Assembly: GCA_017535785.1 (NCBI GenBank)
Contig: JAFXTN010000003.1
Coordinates: forward strand, 1-64,000
Length of the DNA: 64,000 nt
Direction of reading: 5' to 3'
Origin: Butyrivibrio sp.
GTDB taxonomy: Bacteria > Bacillota > Clostridia > Lachnospirales > Lachnospiraceae
The position numbers and the translations under genes were made by a program. This document shows positions 43,963-51,911 of the stretch, one piece after another. A model generated the notes under the pieces. That model saw nothing but the letters and a program-made list of their open reading frames with translations, did no database searches and was not told where the DNA came from. Numbering within the stretch: position 1 is the first letter of the stretch; every line of letters starts with the position of its first letter.

Positions 43963-44670
43963 ATGTATTACGGACGTGGTTTATATGGATACGGTTTCGA
44001 TCCATTGTATATATTGGTTATCATCATGGGTATACTGTGCATGGTTGCCAGCAGCAGGGTATCTTCTGTGTACAAGAAATATGCAAGGATCAGAAATAGA
44101 AACAATGCTACCGGAGCACAGGTTGCCATGGAGATCCTTAGGAGAAACGGTATAAATGATGTCGCCGTAAGGCATGTTCCGGGTAATCTTACCGATCACT
44201 ACGATCCAAGGACCAGGACGGTAAATCTTTCGGATGCGACTTATGATTCACCGAGCGTTGCTGCGGTTGGTGTCGCGGCGCACGAGTGCGGTCACGTTTG
44301 TCAGCATCAGTTCGGATACCTTCCGCTTAAGATAAGAACAGCTATCGTGCCTGCCGCAAGTATCGGATCTAAGGCCGGCATCCCGATCCTTATTTTGGGA
44401 ATGTTCTTAAGCTTTCCGCTTCTTATCAAGATCGGTATCTGGGTATTTTCACTTGCGGTTCTCTTCCAGGTTGTCACACTCCCTGTTGAGTTTGATGCTT
44501 CAAGAAGAGCACTTGTGATGTTGGATGAATACGGTATCCTCGATCAGGAGGAGCTTGTGCATTCCAAGAAAGTTCTTTCGGCTGCGGCTATGACATATGT
44601 AGCAAGCGCAGCTTCAGCAGTTGTGCAGCTTTTAAGACTTGTATTGCTTAACGGCAGAAGACGAGATTGA
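43963..44670 (+). CDS. YugP-like neutral zinc metallopeptidase, membrane
   Basis: The 235-residue protein belongs to the YugP/Zn_peptidase_2 family (PF04298). It has an N-terminal glycine/tyrosine-rich segment and helix (about 10-28), the zinc site AAHECGHVCQHQF (HExxH near 106-110) and two or three C-terminal membrane helices. The substrate is not known. AAGGAG lies eight to nine bases before the start. It sits in its usual place after fmt; the normal next gene rsmB is displaced by the 3.8-kb insert. Confidence 0.9.
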   Translation: MYYGRGLYGYGFDPLYILVIIMGILCMVASSRVSSVYKKYARIRNRNNATGAQVAMEILRRNGINDVAVRHVPGNLTDHYDPRTRTVNLSDATYDSPSVAAVGVAAHECGHVCQHQFGYLPLKIRTAIVPAASIGSKAGIPILILGMFLSFPLLIKIGIWVFSLAVLFQVVTLPVEFDASRRALVMLDEYGILDQEELVHSKKVLSAAAMTYVASAASAVVQLLRLVLLNGRRRD

Positions 44671-44703
44671 CGGGATTTCATTACTAGAAGGACAAGGCGC
44701 GCG

Positions 44704-45516
44704 ATGAATGATAGTAATGTAATAGGGGCGATACTTGGCACGGAGCGAACAAATCTTTCGCTTACGATCAGCAAAGTATGTGATGGCCTTTGCAGTGCAT
44801 CAACATATAACAGATATGAAGGCGGCAAGATGCTGCCTGATAAGTTTATGCTGTCTGCGCTCCTTGAGAGAATGGGGAAAAATTCAAACAGAGTTTTGTA
44901 TACGGTAACCGATGAGGAACATAGACTTCTTGATATCAGAAAAAATATTTTGGAGTCCATTGAGAATGAAGATTCCGATAAGACAAGGCAATATCTTGAA
45001 GAGTATTCCTCTATTTCAAAAACAAGGAGCAAGAACATTCACAGGCAGCTCGAACTTGAGGTAAGTGGTGAACTGTGCCGAATGAAAAATGATACCAAAG
45101 GCGCAGTGTCTTTTTACAAGGAGGCATTTGAGCAGACTTGCAAGAAAAAGCTTGATGATATAGACAATTCGCTATATACGGTCAGAGAATTCGGACTATT
45201 GTATAAGATCGCAAGTATCAGTGATCATAATCTGCTTTTTAAGCTTGGTTATTTCCTTAAAAAGCTGAAGGATAATCATTATTTGAAGGTTGTTTATTAT
45301 GGTGAACTGATTTCGGAGCTGGTAAGTGAATCCGAGAACAGATGGATGAAGCAGGTGCAGCTTGAGTATATTGAGAGTGCATTGCAGTATAAGAGGCTTA
45401 TCAAACAAAGTAAAGGTGTGGTAAGACTTCTTGAGCTTAAGAAAAAATACGCCGGAGAGCTTAGCGAGGAAGAAGAGACAATACTTAAATTTGACGATCT
45501 TCTCGGCCGGAATTGA
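44704..45516 (+). CDS. HTH/TPR-type regulator 1, RRNPP-like
   Basis: The 270-residue protein has a divergent N-terminal helix-turn-helix (about 5-60; IGAILGTERTNLSLTISKVCDGLCSASTYNRYEGG) and a helical repeat C-terminal domain of TPR type (about 65-265). This two-part plan is that of Rgg/PlcR-like (RRNPP) regulators, which bind short exported peptides with their TPR domain. A protein only of XRE type cannot be excluded. AAGGAC lies eight bases before the start. A second, related regulator starts 17 bases after its stop. The region is visibly more A+T-rich than the flanking core genes. Confidence 0.7.
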   Translation: MNDSNVIGAILGTERTNLSLTISKVCDGLCSASTYNRYEGGKMLPDKFMLSALLERMGKNSNRVLYTVTDEEHRLLDIRKNILESIENEDSDKTRQYLEEYSSISKTRSKNIHRQLELEVSGELCRMKNDTKGAVSFYKEAFEQTCKKKLDDIDNSLYTVREFGLLYKIASISDHNLLFKLGYFLKKLKDNHYLKVVYYGELISELVSESENRWMKQVQLEYIESALQYKRLIKQSKGVVRLLELKKKYAGELSEEEETILKFDDLLGRN

Positions 45517-45532
45517 TGGGGAACAAGATGCT

Positions 45533-46447
45533 ATGAGCGTATACAAAAAATCTAAGTTATTAAAATCACATAGAGTTGAAAAGGGTTTCTCAAGAGAAAA
45601 GCTTTCCGAAGGAATCTGTGATATCACTACGCTCAAGAGATATGAAAATGAGGGGATGCTCCCAAGCGAGGATAACTACAGGCTGCTTCAGGAGAAGATG
45701 GGCGGAAGACCCGAGCAGATCATAATGTCTTATGATATGGGGCTCTTTGTTGATGGTGACAGATACGTTGAGTATGAGAATCTTTTGAATAATCAGAAGT
45801 ATGATGAGCTTCGTATGAAGATGCAAATACTTAAAGAGGGGCTGAAAAATGTAGAATCTGTTGAAAAAGAGCAGTTCCTTGCCAGGCTGGAAACTCTTAC
45901 TTATTATGACTATACAAAAGAGATGTTGGAGATCCAAGAAGGGTTATTAAAGAAATCCGTGCCTGATTATAAGGATGGAGAGTTTTCCATAACTCGTTTA
46001 TATAATGACACTGAGTTAAATCTTTTGAATGATATAGCCATAACGAATGATAAGATCGGTTGTACCGAAATGGCTGTAAAAATATTCGAAAAGCTAGATG
46101 TTTATCTTGAACAGGCTGAAGATAATAAGGACAGTATGATAGCTGTGAAGATATATTTCAATTATGCGAATACTCTTGGACTTAGCGGACAGTATGAGAA
46201 GTCTATAGAGATTTGCAAAAAAGGCATTGCGTTGGAAAAGAAAAACTCTTGTCAGGAGTTGTTATATGCATTGGTATTTAATATAGGCTGGCTATATGAT
46301 CAAATATGGATGGACAATCATGACGAGAAATATAAGAAGGCCGCCAAAGAATATGTGGGATTATCGTTGGCGCTGGCAAAATATTTTGATGAGTCTCCGA
46401 TCAATACACCAACGATAGAAGGATATTATAAAGAGAATTTCACCTAA
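45533..46447 (+). CDS. HTH/TPR-type regulator 2, RRNPP-like
   Basis: The 304-residue protein starts with a canonical XRE/Rgg helix-turn-helix (about 4-60; LLKSHRVEKGFSREKLSEGICDITTLKRYENEG) and continues with TPR-like helices (AMKIFEKLDVYLEQAE-type stretches; YFNYANTLGLSGQYEKSIEICKKGIALE; YKKAAKEYVGLSLALAKYFD). The ATG at 45533 is 11 bases after GGGG; the frame open from 45431 overlaps the previous gene and is not needed. It is convergent with the small peptide gene at 46564-46704, which shares its terminator. It is the likely peptide receptor of the pair. A+T-rich composition again suggests gain by transfer. Confidence 0.75.
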   Translation: MSVYKKSKLLKSHRVEKGFSREKLSEGICDITTLKRYENEGMLPSEDNYRLLQEKMGGRPEQIIMSYDMGLFVDGDRYVEYENLLNNQKYDELRMKMQILKEGLKNVESVEKEQFLARLETLTYYDYTKEMLEIQEGLLKKSVPDYKDGEFSITRLYNDTELNLLNDIAITNDKIGCTEMAVKIFEKLDVYLEQAEDNKDSMIAVKIYFNYANTLGLSGQYEKSIEICKKGIALEKKNSCQELLYALVFNIGWLYDQIWMDNHDEKYKKAAKEYVGLSLALAKYFDESPINTPTIEGYYKENFT

Positions 46448-46467
46448 GTTCTTTATATTACAAAATA

Positions 46468-46512
46468 AAAAACGCACCGTACATTGATAAGAATGTGTGG
46501 TGCGTTTTTTTT
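46468..46512. terminator. Bidirectional terminator between regulator 2 and the peptide gene
   Basis: AACGCACCGTACATT pairs with AATGTGTGGTGCGTT through a six-base loop, with an A run before and a T run after. It therefore serves both converging genes. Confidence 0.9.
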
Positions 46513-46563
46513 GATGTTTTTTCTCCCCCAACTATTCTATGAAAAAACATTTATTCAAATAGC

Positions 46564-46704
46564 TCAACGATGAGCGATAAGAATACAAGCTAACTCATAT
46601 TTTACCGGAGGAGGATAGATTCCTGCATCGGGCTCTTTGATTTTTGCTACGAGTCCAAGTACAAGTGTTGCAAGTAAAGCTGCTGAAACTAACATCTTTT
46701 TCAT
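46564..46704 (-). CDS. Small exported-peptide gene, candidate signalling pro-peptide
   Basis: This 46-residue frame begins MKKMLVSAALLATLVLGLVA, a basic start plus a hydrophobic core like a signal peptide, and continues KIKEPDAGIYPPPVKYELAC with a short tail ending HR. A perfect AAGGAG lies seven bases before the ATG (46717-46712), strong evidence that it is translated. It is convergent with two HTH/TPR regulators, the classic layout of RRNPP peptide pheromone systems in Firmicutes. It is not an AgrD-like peptide: no AgrB gene is near. It could instead be a small membrane or bacteriocin-like peptide. No family is recognised. Confidence 0.65.
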   Translation of the reverse strand: MKKMLVSAALLATLVLGLVAKIKEPDAGIYPPPVKYELACILIAHR

Positions 46705-46765
46705 ATCTTTTCTCCTTTCAGTGATTACTGATTAAGTATAATTATATTCATGATAATTCATATCA

Positions 46766-46809
46766 AAAGGGCGTATCGTGCAATAAAATTTGTACGAAAT
46801 ACGCCCTTT
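46766..46809. repeat. Long inverted repeat upstream of the peptide gene
   Basis: AAAGGGCGTAT (46766-46776) is the exact reverse complement of ATACGCCCTTT (46799-46809). Inside, CGTGCAA pairs with TTGTACG. It lies 60 to 105 bases upstream of the peptide start and may be an operator, a leader hairpin, or a terminator for divergent transcripts. Confidence 0.7.
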
Positions 46810-46862
46810 AAGAATATGGGGTATAGTGATAATGTTTTCATATAAAGATGGGTGAGAGGTAG

Positions 46863-46919
46863 CCAAGCGGTGATTATAATGGGGGTTAAGTCATTGCTTG
46901 GAGCTCTCATTTTTTTTGT
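46863..46919 (+). terminator. Hairpin with T tract, possible end of a small RNA
   Basis: CCAAGCGGTGA (46863-46873) pairs with TCATTGCTTGG (46891-46901) using two wobbles; a run of eight T follows at 46910-46918. No gene precedes it on this strand except across 46448, so it may terminate a small untranslated RNA. Confidence 0.5.
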
Positions 46920-46924
46920 CCTTT

Positions 46925-46957
46925 TTGAGAGTGGAAGTTTTCACTCTCTATTTTTTT
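46925..46957 (+). terminator. Second intrinsic terminator before the PPTase gene
   Basis: GAGAGTG (46927-46933) pairs with CACTCTC (46942-46948), followed by TATTTTTTTG. Confidence 0.75.
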
Positions 46958-47019
46958 GCCTGCTGTTAGGTTATACTTTAAAAAACAGATCAATGATTCT
47001 TGTATGAACGGTGATAACG

Positions 47020-47709
47020 ATGCAGATTTATATGATCGATGCATTAACTGAATTAAGTGACGAAAGATTCGAAGAAGCTTTGAAATATGTAGATGAGGCG
47101 CATAGAGATAAGATCATGCGCTTTCATTTTGATGCGGATAAAAAGAGATCTCTTGCGGGTCTTCTTTTATCTTTTTATGCGATCTCAAAGGACTTTGGGA
47201 TCGATCCTGAGGATATAACGTTTGATAAGAATAAGTACGGAAAGCCCTTTGTAAAAGGGCACGAGGATATTTTTTATAATATATCCCACTCGGGCGATCT
47301 TGTTGTATGTGCGACCTCCAAGAGCCCTGTGGGCATCGATGTTCAGGAGCATAAGAGCGCAGATTTAAAGGTTGCCGACAGATTTTTTTCCAAGGAAGAG
47401 ATAGCAGAACTCGCCGCCGTTTCAGATGTAGATCAAAAGAAAAAGCTTTTCTATGACATGTGGAGCCTTAAGGAAGCATATATAAAGTGCATAGGAATGG
47501 GACTTTCAAAACCCTTGAATGAGTTTGGAGTGGTTTTTAAGGACGGAAGATACAAGCTTTTGGAAGACGGCGTAAAGTCCGATGAATATTATTTTATAAA
47601 ATTTGACAGCGCAGAGGATTACAGTCTATGCGCATGCTCCAAAGACGGCTCTTTTCCGGAAGTGTGCAGAAAAGTGGGTTATGATGATATAATAGCTTTA
47701 TATCATTAA
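47020..47709 (+). CDS. Sfp-type 4'-phosphopantetheinyl transferase
   Basis: The 229-residue protein has the Sfp-family motifs: SLAGLLLSFYAIS, KYGKPFV with FYNISHSGDLVVCATS, then VGIDVQEHK (metal-binding Asp) and FYDMWSLKEAYIKCIGMGL (WxxKEA). Such enzymes transfer phosphopantetheine to carrier proteins of peptide and polyketide synthetases or fatty acid synthesis. No synthetase gene is near, so the target is elsewhere. ATG 47020 is preferred over GTG 47011. The gene follows two terminators and lies in the insert between yugP and rsmB. Confidence 0.9.
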   Translation: MQIYMIDALTELSDERFEEALKYVDEAHRDKIMRFHFDADKKRSLAGLLLSFYAISKDFGIDPEDITFDKNKYGKPFVKGHEDIFYNISHSGDLVVCATSKSPVGIDVQEHKSADLKVADRFFSKEEIAELAAVSDVDQKKKLFYDMWSLKEAYIKCIGMGLSKPLNEFGVVFKDGRYKLLEDGVKSDEYYFIKFDSAEDYSLCACSKDGSFPEVCRKVGYDDIIALYH

Positions 47710-47727
47710 AAAAGAGAGCAGAATTCT

Positions 47728-48510
47728 ATGAAACTGATTTTTATTAGGCATGGGGACCCTGACTATGTTAGGGATGGCCTTACGGAGAAAGGGAAGATCG
47801 AGGCTAAGGCGCTGGCCGACATGATAGAGCGCTACAATATCGATGAAGTCTATCAGTCCCCGCTTGGAAGAGCGGTTGAGACTGCAGAATATTCGCTGAA
47901 GGTGCTCGGCAAGAAGGTTACTACCTGCGAGTGGCTCCAGGAATTTCCCGCCCTTATAGACCCGAATCTTTCAGAAGAGGTTGTGAGGGCATATTCCAAG
48001 GATTTCAAGATCAATCCCGCGACAGGAAAATATGACAAGCACATAATCTGGGACATGCTTCCTTCTTATTACGGAAGTCACCCGGAGCTTTTCGATCACA
48101 ATGGTTGGAAAGATGCGCCGATACTTAAGTACAGCAACACCGTTGAAGTCTATGAGCATGTGACAAGCGAGTTTTCCAAGCTTTTGGAGTCATACGGCTA
48201 TGTGAGGGACGGCTACGCCTATAAGGTAAAAGAGGGCAACAATAAGACGATCGCGTTCTTTTGCCACTACGGAATAACGGGAGTCATGCTTTCATATCTT
48301 TGGCGCGTTTCACCTTTTGTTCCGCTTCAGTACATGGCGGTTGCGCCCACTTCTGTGACAGTGGTCGCTTCAGAGGAAAGAGAAAAAGGAATCGCTACAT
48401 TCAGAACTATTAGGGTGGGAGATATCTCGCACCTAAATATTGCAGGGGAGGAACCCTCATTTTCAGCCAGATTCTGCGAGAAATTCGAGAATGAAGATGA
48501 GAGGCACTAA
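47728..48510 (+). CDS. Histidine phosphatase family protein
   Basis: The 260-residue protein is of the phosphoglycerate-mutase/histidine phosphatase superfamily. The N-terminal catalytic motif is FIRHGDPDYVRDGLTEKG (His in RHG), then VYQSPLGRAVETAEY, and the second catalytic His is in FFCHYGITGVM. The substrate is unknown. It starts 18 bases after the PPTase gene and ends eight bases before rsmB, so all three could be co-transcribed. It is longer than typical members because of an insert in residues 85-165. Confidence 0.88.
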   Translation: MKLIFIRHGDPDYVRDGLTEKGKIEAKALADMIERYNIDEVYQSPLGRAVETAEYSLKVLGKKVTTCEWLQEFPALIDPNLSEEVVRAYSKDFKINPATGKYDKHIIWDMLPSYYGSHPELFDHNGWKDAPILKYSNTVEVYEHVTSEFSKLLESYGYVRDGYAYKVKEGNNKTIAFFCHYGITGVMLSYLWRVSPFVPLQYMAVAPTSVTVVASEEREKGIATFRTIRVGDISHLNIAGEEPSFSARFCEKFENEDERH

Positions 48511-48518
48511 TATCACAA

Positions 48519-49895
48519 ATGGCTAATATCAGAGAGATCGTTTTAAATATCCTAATTGAATATGATAAGGAGGGCAGCAAGAAAGCCGGACTTATAAAGG
48601 ATGTCCTTGAAAAATACGACTACCTTGAGACAAGAGACAAAGCGTTTATAAAAAGAATCTGCGATGGATGTATAGAGCGAAATATCCAGATTGATTACGT
48701 GCTCGATTCTTTTTCAAAGGTCGAAGTAAAAAAGATGCAGCCCTTCATCAGAAGCCTTATGAGAATGGGCGTCTATCAGATAATGTTCATGGATTCCGTG
48801 CCCGACAGCGCGGCTTGCAACGAGGCCGTAAAGCTTGCGCAGAAGCACAAGTTCACAGGACTTAAGGGTTTTGTAAACGGCGTCCTTCGAAATGTTTCAA
48901 GAAACAAAGACAACATCACATATCCCGATAAAGCGCTTAACGGCGGTGCGGATCATCTCTCCGTACTTTATTCCGTTCCCAAGTGGCTTTGTACCATGTG
49001 GCTTGGCGACTACGGCTTTGAAAGGACCGAGAATATACTTAAGTTCTTCCTAGAGCCAAGACCCACAGTCATCAGATGCACCACAACGGACACGGAAGAC
49101 GTTGCGAAATTAAAAAAAGAGCTCGAGGATGTGGGAGTTGTTGTAAGAGAAAACCCGATCCTTTCCTATGCGCTTGAGCTTGAAAAGACAGATAATATCA
49201 AATATCTTCCGGGCTTTGCCGAAGGAAGATTTGCAGTTCAGGATGTGAGCTCAATGCTCGTTACCGAGATCGCTGCTCCTTTAAAAGGACAGACCGTTAT
49301 CGATGTATGCGCCGCTCCCGGAGGAAAGAGCATGCACGCGGCGCAGATGGTAGGTGAGGAAGGAAAGGTCTTTTCACGTGACGTATCTGCCGCAAAGAAA
49401 GAACTTATCGCCGAAAACGCAGACAGACTCGGACTTAACAACATCGCTATAGAGACTGTTGATGCCAAGATACATGACGAGAACATGAAGGAGAACGGAG
49501 ATATCCTTTATCTCGACGTTCCTTGCTCAGGACTTGGCATAATAGGTAGAAAGAGCGACATCAAGCAGAATATCAGAAAAGAGAAGCTAAACGACCTCAC
49601 AAAGCTTCAGTGGGATATCGTAAAGGCTTGCTGGGACTACGTAAAGGTAAGCGGAACATTGATGTATTCGACATGTACCGTCAACAAGGCAGAGAATGAG
49701 CAGATGATCACCAAGATCTGCACCGATTTCCCGTTTGAGCCTGTGGACATCACTGATCTCATTCCTAAGTACATCCTCGATAATGACAGATACAACATAA
49801 AAGATACTGCGAAAAAGGGCTACATTCAGCTCCTTCCCGGAGAATTCGGAACCGACGGATTCTTCATCGCGAAGCTTAAAAGAGTTGATAGATGA
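48519..49895 (+). CDS. rsmB: 16S rRNA m5C967 methyltransferase
   Basis: The 458-residue enzyme has an N-terminal NusB-like RNA-binding domain (about 1-150; REIVLNILIEYDKEGSKK, RMGVYQIMFMDSVPDSAACNEAVKLA) and a C-terminal SAM-dependent domain. That domain carries VIDVCAAPGGKSMHAA, DVPCSGLGIIGRKSD and MYSTCTVN with the catalytic cysteines. It methylates C967 of 16S rRNA. GAGG lies about 13 bases before the start, and the gene is close to the preceding phosphatase. It belongs to the conserved def-fmt-rsmB cluster. Confidence 0.95.
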   Translation: MANIREIVLNILIEYDKEGSKKAGLIKDVLEKYDYLETRDKAFIKRICDGCIERNIQIDYVLDSFSKVEVKKMQPFIRSLMRMGVYQIMFMDSVPDSAACNEAVKLAQKHKFTGLKGFVNGVLRNVSRNKDNITYPDKALNGGADHLSVLYSVPKWLCTMWLGDYGFERTENILKFFLEPRPTVIRCTTTDTEDVAKLKKELEDVGVVVRENPILSYALELEKTDNIKYLPGFAEGRFAVQDVSSMLVTEIAAPLKGQTVIDVCAAPGGKSMHAAQMVGEEGKVFSRDVSAAKKELIAENADRLGLNNIAIETVDAKIHDENMKENGDILYLDVPCSGLGIIGRKSDIKQNIRKEKLNDLTKLQWDIVKACWDYVKVSGTLMYSTCTVNKAENEQMITKICTDFPFEPVDITDLIPKYILDNDRYNIKDTAKKGYIQLLPGEFGTDGFFIAKLKRVDR

Positions 49896-49896
49896 C

Positions 49897-50022
49897 GTGC
49901 TCGTACGAAACTCTTATTATCTTACGGTGACGTTTGGTATAGATACTTACGAGGCATATCTTAAGTGGTGTACCAAGGCCAAGAAGCTACTTGGGAAAAC
50001 TGTTATAAAAAAGAATATGTGA
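49897..50022 (+). CDS. Possible 41-codon frame between rsmB and rlmN
   Basis: A frame from GTG 49897 to TGA 50022 reads like a protein (SYYLTVTFGIDTYEAYLKWC, then a lysine-rich helix) and starts right after the rsmB stop. No ribosome site precedes it. It may be a small coupled gene or the surviving end of a lost one. No family recognised. Confidence 0.25.
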   Translation: MLVRNSYYLTVTFGIDTYEAYLKWCTKAKKLLGKTVIKKNM

Positions 50023-50024
50023 GA

Positions 50025-50030
50025 TATAAT
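50025..50030 (+). promoter_or_regulatory. Possible -10 box directly before rlmN
   Basis: TATAAT ends seven bases before the rlmN ATG. If used, the message would begin at or next to the start codon, which fits the absence of any ribosome site there. The -35 (GTTATA at 50002) is poor. Confidence 0.4.
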
Positions 50031-50037
50031 TATAAGT

Positions 50038-51099
50038 ATGAGTGAATTTATATTAGGTAAAGACAACAAAATAGACATCAAATCCCTTAACCTTGATGAG
50101 CTTTCTTCTTTCATCAAGAATATCGGCGAGCCTGCATTCAGGGCTAAGCAGCTCTATGACTGGATGCATGTAAAGAGAGCAAGAAACTACGATGAGATGA
50201 AGAACATCCCCAAGGCGCTCAAAGAAAAGCTTTCCGATAAGTGCAGCTACACAAGCCTTGAAGTAGTGCAGGTTCAGGAGTCTCACATAGACGATACCAA
50301 GAAATTTCTTTTCGGTCTCTATGACGGCAATGTTATAGAGAGCGTTTTTATGAAATATAAATTCGGAAACAGCGTCTGCATCTCGTCTCAGGTCGGATGC
50401 CGTATGGGATGCAGGTTCTGTGCTTCGACGATCGACGGCGTTGAGAGGAATCTTTTGCCCTCTGAAATGCTCGATCAGATTTATTCGATATCGGAATATC
50501 TCGGGGAAAAGATATCTCGAGTCGTTGTCATGGGTAGCGGAGAGCCGCTTGATAACTACGACAACCTTCTTAAATTCATAGAGCTTTTGTCGGATGAGCA
50601 CGGAATGAACCTCGGACAGCGCAATCTCACGGTTTCAACGTGCGGTATCGTACCCAAGATCTTGGAGCTTGCGGAAAAGAAGCTTTCCATAAATCTCGCA
50701 CTTTCGCTCCATGCTTCCAATAATAACAAGCGAAAAGAGCTGATGCCTATCGCCAATACCTACGATATACATGAGGTACTTGACGCCTGCAAGACCTATT
50801 TTGACAAGACAGGAAGGCAGCTTACCTTTGAATATTCACTTGTTTCGGGGGTAAATGATACCGATGAAGATGCATCGGAATTATCGGAATTGTTAAGAGG
50901 AATAAATTGTGTTGTTAATCTTATTCCCGTCAACCCCATAAAAGAGCGCGATTTCAGGCCTACAGACCGTTCGGGGGCATTGGCATTTAAGAATAAACTT
51001 GAAAAAAATCGAATAAATGTTACTATTAGAAGAGAAATGGGCAGGGATATTGATGGCGCCTGCGGACAACTTCGCAGGAGGCATTTGGAGGAGAAATAG
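50038..51099 (+). CDS. rlmN: Dual-specificity 23S rRNA A2503 / tRNA A37 methyltransferase
   Basis: The 353-residue radical SAM enzyme has the site CRMGCRFCAS (about 122-131), VVMGSGEPLDNYDN, the LALSLHASNN stretch and the C-terminal catalytic Cys in GACGQLRRR. It methylates C2 of adenosine in 23S rRNA and some tRNAs. The start at 50038 lacks a Shine-Dalgarno sequence, yet family comparison (short N-terminal SLNLDELSSFIKNIGEPAFRAKQLYDWM) supports it. It leads into the prpC-pknB-rsgA group in the usual order. Confidence 0.95.
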   Translation: MSEFILGKDNKIDIKSLNLDELSSFIKNIGEPAFRAKQLYDWMHVKRARNYDEMKNIPKALKEKLSDKCSYTSLEVVQVQESHIDDTKKFLFGLYDGNVIESVFMKYKFGNSVCISSQVGCRMGCRFCASTIDGVERNLLPSEMLDQIYSISEYLGEKISRVVVMGSGEPLDNYDNLLKFIELLSDEHGMNLGQRNLTVSTCGIVPKILELAEKKLSINLALSLHASNNNKRKELMPIANTYDIHEVLDACKTYFDKTGRQLTFEYSLVSGVNDTDEDASELSELLRGINCVVNLIPVNPIKERDFRPTDRSGALAFKNKLEKNRINVTIRREMGRDIDGACGQLRRRHLEEK

Positions 51100-51152
51100 T
51101 AACACCTGCTTATTTTGTTGATGAAAAAAGTTGATCCCCGGGGAGGAAGATT

Positions 51153-51911
51153 TTGTTAAAGACTTTTTCCGTAACGGATATTGGAAAAAAGCGAAAACTG
51201 AATCAGGACTATGTCTTTTCATCCGATAGTAAGATCGGAAATCTTTCCAACGTGTTTATCGTGGCTGACGGAATGGGAGGCCACAACGCCGGAGACTATG
51301 CGTCGAGGTACACCGTAGACACGATGGTTGAGGAAATCGAAAGGTCTTTTGAAAAGAGTCCTGTCAAGATATTGGAGAAGGCTATCAAGACCGCCAATAA
51401 GAAGCTCAGAGAGAAGGCTGCGGAGAATCCCAATCTTTTTGGAATGGGTACGACCGTTGTGGCCTGTACCGTGCTTGGAAGGTATCTTCAGGTCGCCAAT
51501 GTCGGAGACAGCAGGCTCTATGTCATCAATGATAAAATCACACAGATAACAAGAGATCATTCGCTGGTTGAGGAAATGGTCAGGATGGGCGGAATTGACA
51601 GGGAGACCGCAAGGACGCACCTCGATAAGAACATTATCACCAGAGCGATCGGTGCCACGAATACTGTGGACATCGACTTTTTTACGGTGGAATTAAATCG
51701 CGGAGACATTGTACTCATGTGCTCTGACGGACTTACCAACATGCTTGATGATGAAGAGATACGCATGATCGTGAGCGGTCAGAGAGATATTATAGAAAAA
51801 GCCCAGAAGCTGGTTGTTGCAGCAAACAATAACGGCGGCAAAGACAATATAGCCGTTATTTTGATCGAACCGTTTGCTGAAGAACGCGTGCGCGATGGAG
51901 GACTTGAATGA
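51153..51911 (+). CDS. prpC: PP2C-type serine/threonine protein phosphatase
   Basis: The 252-residue protein has the PP2C metal-binding motifs: SVTDIGKKRKLNQDY, VADGMGGHNAGDYAS, MGTTVVA, VGDSRLYVI, DIVLMCSDGLTNML and GGKDNIAVI. It reverses phosphorylation by the kinase encoded next. The start is TTG at 51153 with GGGAGGA about six bases upstream. The stop overlaps the kinase start by four bases, securing matched synthesis. Confidence 0.95.
   Translation: MLKTFSVTDIGKKRKLNQDYVFSSDSKIGNLSNVFIVADGMGGHNAGDYASRYTVDTMVEEIERSFEKSPVKILEKAIKTANKKLREKAAENPNLFGMGTTVVACTVLGRYLQVANVGDSRLYVINDKITQITRDHSLVEEMVRMGGIDRETARTHLDKNIITRAIGATNTVDIDFFTVELNRGDIVLMCSDGLTNMLDDEEIRMIVSGQRDIIEKAQKLVVAANNNGGKDNIAVILIEPFAEERVRDGGLE

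Larger units (their letters stand above)
46448..47019. other. Region between regulator 2 and the PPTase gene, 572 bases
   Basis: It contains the shared terminator, a 46-residue peptide gene on the minus strand (46564-46704), a long inverted repeat (46766-46809) and two plus-strand hairpins with T tracts (46863-46919 and 46927-46957) before the PPTase gene. Confidence 0.7.

Noticed and set aside
46564-46704. AgrD-type cyclic autoinducer gene
   Set aside because: The Cys lies too close to the C-terminus, the usual acidic tail is absent and no AgrB or AgrC gene is nearby.
46811-46902. tRNA-like gene near the hairpin at 46863
   Set aside because: The hairpin has no cloverleaf arms and no CCA or T-loop sequence.
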